A stretch of 64,000 nucleotides of DNA, taken from NCBI RefSeq assembly GCF_041052385.1, contig NZ_CP163439.1:7801001-7865000 (forward strand), written 5' to 3'. The position numbers were made by a program, and so were the translations under genes. This document shows positions 60,401-64,000 of this stretch, piece by piece. The notes under the pieces were generated by a model. That model saw only the letters and a list, made by a program, of their open reading frames with translations, did no database searches and was not told the origin of the DNA. Position 1 is the first letter of the stretch; each line of letters starts with the position of its first letter. The stretch comes from Streptomyces sp. R28. GTDB lineage: Bacteria > Actinomycetota > Actinomycetes > Streptomycetales > Streptomycetaceae.

Positions 60401-61726
60401 CGCAGCGGGCCCGATGCGCGGGGCGCGGACGAGTTGGTGGCGGAACTGCGGGCGCGGGGCGCCGAACCGGAGGTCGTCGCCTGCGACGCGGGTGACCGCG
60501 ACGCGCTGTTCTCGGTGCTCTCCCGCATCCCGGATGCGCGTCCGCTCACCGGCGTGGTGCACGCGGCCGGAATCCTGGACGACGGGCCGCTCACGGCGCT
60601 CGATCCGGGGCGTATCGACGCGGTACTGCATGCCAAGGCCGACGCCGCGACGCACCTGCACGAGTTCACCGCGGACCGGCGGTTGGCGGCGTTCGTGCTG
60701 TTCTCCGGGGCGGCGGGGCTCCTCGGCCGGCCCGGGCAGGGCAACTACGCCGCCGCGAACACCTTCGTCGACGCGTTGGCGCACCACCGGCGTGCCCTCG
60801 GGCTGCCCGCGTTGTCCCTGGCCTGGGGTCTGTGGGGCGGTGCGAGCGGGATGACCGAGCACCTCGCGGAGCGGGACCTGCGGCGCATGCGGCGCTCGGG
60901 CATTGCTCCGATGCCAAGCGAGCAGGGCCTCGCGTTCTTCGACCGCGCGCTCACTCTGGCGCCAAGTCACGCCCTGCTCGTACCGATGAGGCTGGACCAG
61001 ACGGCACTGGCCAGGGAGCGGGCCATGAGCGGCCTCGATGCCGTACCCGTACTGCTGCGCGCACTGGTTCCGGCGGCTGCGGCGCGGCGGACGCCGGAGG
61101 GACAGGAGGCATACGTCCCCGAGGGCGGCGAGGCCTCGGCAGCGGCGAGGCCTCGGGAACTCGCCGAGCGGCTGGCCGCCCTCGACGAATCCGCCCGTGG
61201 CCGTGAACTGCTTGAGGTGGTCAGGACCCAGGTGGCGAGGGTGCTCGGCTACCCAGGTCCCGACGCGGTGGACCCCGGGCGGCCGTTCCGTGAGAGCGGG
61301 TTCGACTCGCTGATGTCCGTGGAGCTGCGCAACCAGTTGAACGCCGGCACCGGGCTGCGGCTCCCCGTCACGGTCGTGTTCGACCACCCGACGCCAAGGG
61401 CCCTCGCACAGCACATCGGTGCGGAACTCGGCCTGGGCCCGGGAGCCGAGGAGGCGGGGGCGGCCGCCCTGGTGAGCCTGGAGGCCCTGCTGTCCGCCGT
61501 GGCCGACATGGCGGCGGACGACATCAGGCGTGATGTGGTCCGCCGGCAGCTGGAGGCCGCGCTCGCGGACGTGGGCGGCGCCGGACCGGTACCTGCCGTG
61601 GCCACCGGACCCGACGGGCGTTCCGGGGAGCACCGACCCCCCGCCGACAGCCGAGCGGCGGTCGAGGAGCGGCTCGACTCCGCGGACGACGACGACCTCT
61701 TCGCCTTCATCGAGGAGCAACTGTGA
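48476..61726 (+). CDS. Type I modular PKS: loading KSQ-AT-ACP, module 1 KS-AT-KR-ACP, module 2 KS-AT-DH-KR-ACP (TylGI-like)
   Basis: 4416 aa. Approximate residues: KSQ 10-435 with Gln161 in place of the active Cys (decarboxylating loading KS); AT 518-830 (Ser607, YASH 708-711); ACP (Ser935, in GFES). Module 1: KS 1000-1425 (Cys1172), AT (Ser1613, YASH 1714), KR about 2100-2290 with LDD (B-type), ACP (Ser2420). Module 2: KS (Cys2655), AT (Ser3094, YASH 3195), DH with His3406 (HAVSGTALLPG) and Asp3589, KR about 3940-4120 with LDD, ACP (Ser4278), C-terminal docking region. All ATs have GHSQG/YASH, the methylmalonyl signature, so propionate starter and two methylmalonate extensions are predicted, giving a 2-methyl-alkene triketide exactly as in tylactone assembly. 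The ATG is preceded by GGAG. Confidence 0.95.
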   Translation: MNSEFGVKRNDAIAVIGMSCRLPGADTVDEFWELLRTGRNQVTRRPDGTWRAALTDHGGFDAAFFGMSPDQAATTDPQHRLMLELGWEALENAGIRPDRLAGTDAGVFVGIASDDFATLVHRSGRESGVHTATGLHRALAPNRLSYFMGLRGPSIAVDTAQSSSLVAVHLACESLRRGESTIAVVGGVHLVLADESTTAMETMGALSPDGQCHTFDARANGYVRGEGGAALVLKPLHKAVEDGDRVHCVIKGSAVNNDGGGDSLTTPHREAQEELLRAAYARTGTPPESVRYIELHGTGTRAGDPVEAAALGAVLGTARAQAGAAPLSVGSVKTNIGHLEGAAGITGLLKTALCLREGMLPPSLNYRTPNPDIPLQQLHLGVQTALEPWTEEPGTRRVAGVSSFGMGGTNAHVVVEQAPDEVEAEAEAEAVVEAGPGSCAVPVVVSGASTGALEAGLGRLAAFVEQDGEFGVGEVGWSAAHRSVFDHRAVVVASTRGELVEGLRAPVVLGAVGSVGRTVFVFPGQGTQWAGMGAELLDSSPVFAARLGECAQALGPFVDWDLLDVVRSGVGLERVDVVQPVTWAVMVSLAEVWSRAGVVADAVVGHSQGEIAAAVVAGALSLEDGARVVALRSQVIGRVLAGAGGMASIALPAETVEERLAGWSGRLGIAAVNGPAITVVSGEAEAVTEFVAACEEQGVRARRIPVDYASHSEQVEAIETELAGLLAPVVAREPVIPLYSTVEPGQPVSTDGGYWYRNLRKRVRFAETVELLLADGFGVFVEASAHPVLTIGIQELADEAGRDDIIAVGTLRRDEGGLRRLWTSLAEAFVAGVPVDWKAAYTAHQLTTRRVDLPTYPFQRHHYWFDSAENVAGPVAEVARVPDAPLRREVDGLSASEQERLLLEAVRAHAAVALGRGTAGDIHAQRTFKQLGFESVTSVALRNRLNAATGLRLASSVAYDHPTPLALARHVRARLNGEDGTTSTPKPMRPASAVADADAEPIAIVGMGCRFPGGVGSAEGLWDLVESGADAVSGFPVDRGWDVAGLYDPDPDAVGKSYVREGGFLHGAGEFDAGFFGISPREAVAMDPQQRLLLETSWEALEGAGIDPHTLRGSQTGVYVGAMSQEYGPRLYEQAEGHEGYLLTGNTASVASGRISYVLGLEGPAVSVDTACSSSLVALHLAVQALRQGECDLALAGGVTVMASPGMFVEFSRQRGLAADGRCKAFSDAADGTAWAEGAGMLLVERLSDARRRGHRVLGVVRGSAVNQDGASNGLTAPHGPSQERVIRHALANAGLGPADVDVVEAHGTGTRLGDPIEAQALLATYGRDREQPLYVGSLKSNIGHAQAAAGVAGVIKMVMAMRHGVLPRSLHVGVPSSHVDWSSGGVEVLDRARQWPVVGRARRAGVSAFGVSGTNAHVVLEQAPDEVEAEAEVEAVVEAGPGSCAVPVIVSGASTAALEAALGRLASAVEADGELGVGEVGWSAAHRSVFDHRAVVVASTRDDLLEGLASPVISGVARRVGRTVLVFPGQGTQWAGMGAELLDSSPVFAARLGECAQALGPFVDWDLLEVVRSGVGLERVEVVQPVTWAVMVSLAEVWSRVGVVADAVIGHSQGEIAAAVVAGALSLEDGARVVALRSQVIGRVLAGAGGMASIALPAETVEERLEGWQGRLGIAAVNGPAITVVSGEAEAVAEFVAACEEQGVRARRIPVDYASHSEQVEAIEAELAGLLAPVVAREPVIPLYSTVEPGQPVSTDGGYWYRNLRKRVRFAETVELLLADGFGVFVEASAHPVLTIGIQELADEAGRDDIIAVGTLRRDEGGLRRLWTSMAEAFVSGVTVDWKAAYTTHHLTTRRVDLPTYPFQRQHYWLELSRSGQASDEVTLSGTGAWLYRVVWKGLSAGDVPRLSGRWLLVVPEGMPSGPVDDIADVLTHHGATVECVSAPVDAARAHFTDLFTARRTDDDEAPAVQGVLSLLGLSDVSASVPATVSLVQAVNDVGLGARVWAVTLGAVAALPGEVPDNTGARLWAFGRVAALELPEVWGGLVDLPTSSLDRRLLERMATVLGRARTADGIEDEVAIRSAGVYGRRVVRAPGSARTQSHWRPRGTVLVTGGTGALGGHVARWLAASGAEHVVLTSRRGQQAPGAAELVAELGALGARVTVAACDAAEREELSALLREHPPTAVFHTAGVLDDGVIDGLSADSLTLVSRPKADAAELLHELTADHDLDAFVLFSSITGVWGNGGQAAYAAANAALDALAERRRADGLPASAIAWGLWSGGGMAAGAGEESLVRRGIDAMDPVQAIEALQQALDRDDTCVTVAAVDWERFAPNTDAIRPTLLFSTVPEARQALEAVRQRRTAAPGAAALAELLDGRTEAEQLHRLVELIRGEAAAVLRHSTTDAIGAQRAFKEVGFDSLTALELRNRVNATTGLSLPTTITFDYPNPTALAGFILGRLTGDGGPKVDGHLPERFTASTDDELIAIVGMACRFPGDVESPEALWNLVLGERDVIGAPPTDRGWDFDAIYSPEPGTPGKTYAREGGFLHGAGEFDAGFFGISPREAVAMDPQQRLLLETSWEALEGAGIDPHTLRGSRTGVYTGLTHQEYAARLHEASQAHEGYLLTGKSASVASGRISYVLGLEGPAVSVDTACSSSLVALHLAVQALRQGECDLALAGGVTVMAAPGLFVEFSRQRGLAADGRCKAFSDAADGTGWAEGAGMLLVERLSDARRRGHRVLGVVRGSAVNQDGASNGLTAPHGPSQERVIRHALANAGLGPADVDVVEAHGTGTRLGDPIEAQALLATYGRDREQPLFVGSLKSNIGHAQAAAGVAGVIKMVMAMRHGVLPRSLHVGVPSSHVDWSSGGVEVLDRARQWPVVGRARRAGVSAFGVSGTNAHVVLEQAPDEAEAEVEAVVEAGPGSCAVPVVVSGASEGALEAGLRRLASAVEADGELGVGEVGWSAAHRSVFEHRAVVVASDRQVLLEGLASPVISGVARRVGRTVLVFPGQGTQWAGMGAELLDSSPVFAARLGECAQALGPFVDWDLLDVVRSGVGLERVDVVQPVTWAVMVSLAEVWSRAGVVADAVVGHSQGEIAAAVVAGALSLEDGARVVALRSQVIGRVLAGAGGMASIALPAETVEERLEGWSGRLGVAAVNGPAITVVSGEAEAVTEFVATCEEQGVRARRIPVDYASHSEQVEAIEAELAGLLAPVVAREPVIPLYSTVEPGQPVSTDGGYWYRNLRKRVRFAETVELLLADGFGVFVEASAHPVLTIGIQELADEVGRDDIIAVGTLRRDEGGLRRLWTSLAEAFVSGVAVDWRAVYTAHHLTTRRIDLPTYPFQRHHYWAETSPAGVGDLAAARFGMTWQEHPLVGGALRMADSDELLIAGRLSLAAHAWMADHAVSGTALLPGTAFVELALHAASVAGCAVVEELEVRAPLVLPERGGVGIQVRVGDGDASGRRRLSVHARPDHPAATGDGDLGTGADETPWTLHAVGVLAPANLVQPEAGEGAWGGTAWPPADAVPVDPAELYDRFSALGYEYGEVFAGVRSVWRRDGEVFAEVRLPGRVAADATRYRTHPALLDAALQPWIAGGLFDIPEDGLLLPFAWRGMSVQAAGADTVRVRLTSDAAGALSCRAVDLSGAPVFSLDALVMRPVERDRLPALLGASAVTAPLYEVAWRAHQAAVGAPPRWALVGGDRFDLVESTPSTPSTPSTSSTQSTMSAQYTPSTPSAPSAQSTPFTAYPGLGDLRRELDAGGTAPETVVVACGRGPRAGQPVVEEARASVREALALVQEWLADERLSEVRLVVLTRRAVATGADEDVTDLPGSGVWGLLRSAQSEHPGRFGLLDMDAHDASVSAIPAALRVISEGTPQLALRRGEMYAPTLIRTETPADRADVPFGDTEATTDGTPATTGAVGALAGEAGASAGGPRLGDGTVVITGATGTLGRLFARHLVERHAVRHLLLLSRSGPDARGADELVAELRARGAEPEVVACDAGDRDALFSVLSRIPDARPLTGVVHAAGILDDGPLTALDPGRIDAVLHAKADAATHLHEFTADRRLAAFVLFSGAAGLLGRPGQGNYAAANTFVDALAHHRRALGLPALSLAWGLWGGASGMTEHLAERDLRRMRRSGIAPMPSEQGLAFFDRALTLAPSHALLVPMRLDQTALARERAMSGLDAVPVLLRALVPAAAARRTPEGQEAYVPEGGEASAAARPRELAERLAALDESARGRELLEVVRTQVARVLGYPGPDAVDPGRPFRESGFDSLMSVELRNQLNAGTGLRLPVTVVFDHPTPRALAQHIGAELGLGPGAEEAGAAALVSLEALLSAVADMAADDIRRDVVRRQLEAALADVGGAGPVPAVATGPDGRSGEHRPPADSRAAVEERLDSADDDDLFAFIEEQL
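50039..50990 (+). repeat. Near-identical AT domain block, first of three copies
   Basis: The AT coding block recurs at about 53057-54008 and 57500-58451, offset by 3018 and then 4443 bp (whole codons). Long stretches are identical at the DNA level, including synonymous positions, so the copies have been homogenised by recombination. Confidence 0.85.
51935..52740 (+). repeat. Near-identical KS domain block, copy 1 (copy 2 at 56384-57189)
   Basis: The second half of the module 1 KS and its post-KS segment repeat in module 2 at an offset of 4449 bp, with almost no nucleotide differences. Codon use in the block (ttg, gtg, ggt, gat endings) differs from the C/G-ending style of flanking PKS DNA. 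Confidence 0.85.
59606..59722 (+). repeat. Ser-Thr-Pro minisatellite in the DH-KR linker of module 2
   Basis: Units of TCCACCCCG and variants repeat about twelve times (STPSTPSTPSTSSTQST and so on), in frame, residues about 3711-3748, at the KR structural subdomain. Period of nine bases keeps the frame, so length changes would be tolerated. Confidence 0.85.
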
Positions 61727-64000
61727 GCAACGACAGCCGACGCGACGACCCCCAGGACGTCGGCGCCCGCGGTTCCGGCCACCGGACCGGCGCGGACCGC
61801 ACTGGCGTGGATCGGACCGGCGTGGATCGGACCGGTGCGACCCGGGACGACAAGGCGCGGGAGTACCTCAAACGTCTCACCGCCGAGCTGGTCGGCACCC
61901 GGGAGCGGCTCAAGGCGGTCGAGGACGCCGCCCGTGAACCCATCGCGATCGTCTCGATGGGCTGCCGGTTCCCCGGCGGGGTGACCAGTCCCGAGGACCT
62001 GTGGCGGCTCCTCGAATCGGGCACGGACGCGGTGTCCGGCCTGCCCGACGACCGTGGCTGGGACCTGGAGGCGCTCTACGACCCGGACCCCGCCTCCACG
62101 GGCACCAGTTACGCACGGGAGGGAGGGTTCCTCGACGACTGTGCCGGCTTCGACCCCGAGTTCTTCGGGATCTCGCCGCGCGAGGCGCTCGCCATGGACC
62201 CGCAGCAGCGCCTGCTGCTGGAAACGTCGTGGGAGGCCCTGGAGAGGGCCGGCATCGACCCCACGACCGTGCGGGACAGCCGTACCGGCGTGTACGCGGG
62301 TGTGATGTACGACGACTACGGCGCGCGGCTGCTCCACCAGCCCCGGTCCGGTGCCCCGGCGGACCTGGAGGGCTACCTGGTCAACGGCAGTGCGGGCAGT
62401 GTCGCGTCGGGCCGGCTCTCGTACGCCCTCGGGCTGCGCGGCCCGGCCGTCACGATCGACACGGCCTGTTCGTCGTCGTTGGTCGCCCTGCATCTGGCCG
62501 CGCAGGCGCTGCGGCTGCGGGAGTGCGACCTCGCGCTGGCGGGCGGAGCGACCGTGCTGTCGACACCGACGATGTTCATCGACTTCTCCCGGCAGCGTGG
62601 ACTCGCGGCGGACGGACGCTGCAAGGCCTTCGCCGACGCCGCCGACGGCACGGGCTTCGGCGAGGGCGCCGGGATGGTGCTGCTGCAGCGCCTCTCCGAC
62701 GCGCGCCGCGACGGCAGGCCCGTACTGGCCGTCATCCGCGGCTCGGCGGTCAACCAGGACGGGGCGGGCAACGGCCTGACCGCCCCGAACGGCCTGGCAC
62801 AGCAACGGGTCGTCCGGGCCGCGCTCGACAATGCCGGCCTCGGGCCCGACCAGGTCGACGTGGTCGAGGCGCACGGTACGGGGACCCGTCTGGGCGACCC
62901 GATCGAGGCCCAGGCCCTGCTCGCCACGTACGGCCGTGGCAGGCCCGCCGACCGGCCCCTGTGGCTGGGTTCGCTGAAGTCGAACATCGGTCATACGCAG
63001 GCGGCGGCGGGCGTGGCGGGTGTCATCAAGACGGTGATGGCGATGCGGCACGCGGTGCTGCCGCAGACGCTCCATGTGGACGCGCCGTCGTCGCACGTGG
63101 ACTGGTCGTCGGGCGCGGTCGAGCTGCTGACCGGCCGCAGGCCCTGGCCCCGGCGGGCCGACGGCGAGCCGCTGCGGGCCGGCGTCTCGTCCTTCGGGGC
63201 GAGCGGCACCAACGCGCACCTGATCCTGGAGAGTGCCCCGGAGCCGGCCGATGCACTGGCGGCGCGCCCCGCGGACTTCCGCACGGCACCCGTGATGTGG
63301 ACGCTGTCGGGTCGCACCCGCGATGCCTTACGGGACCAGGCCGCCCGCCTGCACACCCACCTCAGCGGTCTTGCGGCCGCCGCTCCGGACGCCGTGGCGA
63401 GCGCCCTGGCCCACCGCAGGACCGCCTTCCGGCACCGGGCGGTCGTCGTCGGCGAGGACCGCGCGACCCTCCTGCACGGACTGCGGGCGCTCGCCGACGG
63501 GCCGACGGAGCCGGGTGTCCGTCTCGTCGTCGGCGAGGCGGGCGGGGAGTGCCGCACGGCGTTCCTCTTCTCCGGCCAGGGCAGCCAGCGTCCGGGGATG
63601 GGGCGCGAGCTCTACGCCCGCTTCCCGGCCTTCGCCCGTGCCCTGGACGACATCTGCGCCGAGATGGACCGCCATCTCGAACGGCCGCTGCGGGCCGTGA
63701 TGTTCGGCGAGCCCGGGCCGGTACCTCGGCTCGACGCCGTGACCGAGACGGAGACCGAGGTCGATACGGAGGTCGGTACCGGTACCGGTACCGAGGTCGG
63801 TACGGAGGCCGATACCGAGCTCGGTACCGAGGCCGTGTCGGGACTGGATCGTGGCGTCGGGGAAGCCGGTCTGCTGGACCGCACCGAATACACCCAGCCC
63901 GCGCTCTTCGCTCTGGAGGTCGCCCTCTTCCGGCTGCTGACCGAGACATGGGGTGTACGGCCCGACGCCGTCATGGGGCACTCCGTCGGCGAGATCGCCG
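61723..64000 (+). CDS. Type I PKS, module 3 (KS-AT..., partial, runs off the window)
   Basis: The GTG start overlaps the stop of the first PKS gene (GTGA). The N-terminal 70 residues hold a short repeat (DRTGV) and a coiled-coil docking helix (DKAREYLKRLTAELVGTRERLKAVED) for the upstream PKS. The KS has Cys249 (DTACSSS) and its two His motifs (HGTGT, NIGH). The AT begins with FLFSGQGSQRPGMG and the last visible residues are GHSVGEIA (Ser754), the malonyl-CoA type. An extra Thr/Glu/Val/Gly-rich insert (residues about 673-705) lies before LLDRTEYTQPALFALE. A malonyl-specific module 3 on its own protein is as in TylGII. Reductive domains and the end are outside the window. Confidence 0.93.
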   Translation, partial: MSNDSRRDDPQDVGARGSGHRTGADRTGVDRTGVDRTGATRDDKAREYLKRLTAELVGTRERLKAVEDAAREPIAIVSMGCRFPGGVTSPEDLWRLLESGTDAVSGLPDDRGWDLEALYDPDPASTGTSYAREGGFLDDCAGFDPEFFGISPREALAMDPQQRLLLETSWEALERAGIDPTTVRDSRTGVYAGVMYDDYGARLLHQPRSGAPADLEGYLVNGSAGSVASGRLSYALGLRGPAVTIDTACSSSLVALHLAAQALRLRECDLALAGGATVLSTPTMFIDFSRQRGLAADGRCKAFADAADGTGFGEGAGMVLLQRLSDARRDGRPVLAVIRGSAVNQDGAGNGLTAPNGLAQQRVVRAALDNAGLGPDQVDVVEAHGTGTRLGDPIEAQALLATYGRGRPADRPLWLGSLKSNIGHTQAAAGVAGVIKTVMAMRHAVLPQTLHVDAPSSHVDWSSGAVELLTGRRPWPRRADGEPLRAGVSSFGASGTNAHLILESAPEPADALAARPADFRTAPVMWTLSGRTRDALRDQAARLHTHLSGLAAAAPDAVASALAHRRTAFRHRAVVVGEDRATLLHGLRALADGPTEPGVRLVVGEAGGECRTAFLFSGQGSQRPGMGRELYARFPAFARALDDICAEMDRHLERPLRAVMFGEPGPVPRLDAVTETETEVDTEVGTGTGTEVGTEADTELGTEAVSGLDRGVGEAGLLDRTEYTQPALFALEVALFRLLTETWGVRPDAVMGHSVGEIA
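61792..61836 (+). repeat. Three 15-bp repeats at the N-terminus of the second PKS
   Basis: Units gcggaccgcactggc, gtggatcggaccggc and gtggatcggaccggt encode DRTGV repeats in front of the docking helix. Confidence 0.85.
63741..63834 (+). repeat. Simple repeat encoding a Thr-Glu-Val-Gly insert in the module 3 AT
   Basis: Imperfect six-base units (gaggtc ggtacc and variants) repeat about fifteen times in frame, adding some 30 residues to a surface position of the AT between VMFGEPG and LLDRTEY. The repeat contains several KpnI-like ggtacc words. Confidence 0.85.

Noticed and set aside
58493..61720. 1075-aa minus-strand open frame opposite PKS module 2
   Set aside because: Arg/Gly/His-rich shadow of PKS codons with no recognisable domain.

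Overview
This is GC-rich actinobacterial DNA, almost certainly from a Streptomyces chromosome. The codon bias, the GTG/TTG starts, and the gene order whiH - hrdB - trypsin-like protease - DUF7455 - parE - DUF485/symporter - CitAB-like two-component system all match the hrdB neighbourhood of that genus.

Positions 1-24,300 are core chromosome. They hold an unknown conserved protein, a RecQ helicase with a phosphoribosyltransferase-like tail, a DUF4192 protein, a glycogen-debranching-type protein, a NUDIX/winged-helix regulator (NrtR type), a fused ABC transporter, the sporulation regulator whiH, the principal sigma factor hrdB, a secreted trypsin-like protease, a small zinc-ribbon protein, parE, a DUF485 protein with an acetate-type symporter, a response regulator/histidine kinase pair, and a sucrase/ferredoxin-like protein behind a strong iron box.

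Positions 24,412-64,000 are the left part of a 16-membered macrolide cluster of the tylosin/mycinamicin/angolamycin type; it continues past the right edge. The complete PKS gene (48,476-61,726) encodes KSQ-AT-ACP / KS-AT-KR-ACP / KS-AT-DH-KR-ACP with three methylmalonyl-type ATs, the TylGI architecture. A second PKS gene starts with a KS and a malonyl-type AT. Tailoring genes form a divergent pair of operons. The rightward one reads tylHI-like P450, ferredoxin, tylD-, tylE/mycE- and tylN-like. The leftward one reads tylF/mycF-, tylJ-like, a mycG-like P450, a ketoreductase and a tylB/desV-like aminotransferase. Together these give mycinose assembly and attachment, C-23-type hydroxylation, a probable ring epoxidase and one amino-sugar step. 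A third leftward block (47,975-34,999) has a tylI-like P450, rmlA, rmlB, a fusion of type II thioesterase with NDP-hexose 2,3-dehydratase, a tlrB-like 23S rRNA methyltransferase (self-resistance), and a DesVII/TylM2-type glycosyltransferase.

The surprise is a four-gene terpene module (two P450s, a class I terpene cyclase and a polyprenyl diphosphate synthase; 36,408-41,330) inside that third block, between the resistance gene and the glycosyltransferase. Three of its four gene junctions are tight or overlapping. A short motif (core ACCTGAC, mostly ACCTGACA) lies upstream of the PKS, both mycinose operons and the terpene operon, about 100-120 bp before the start codons. This suggests that the terpene genes are under the macrolide cluster's regulator.

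Predicted product (inference): a 12,13-epoxidised, mycinose-bearing 16-membered macrolide with an amino sugar and a 2-deoxysugar, closest in logic to angolamycin, made alongside an oxidised terpene.
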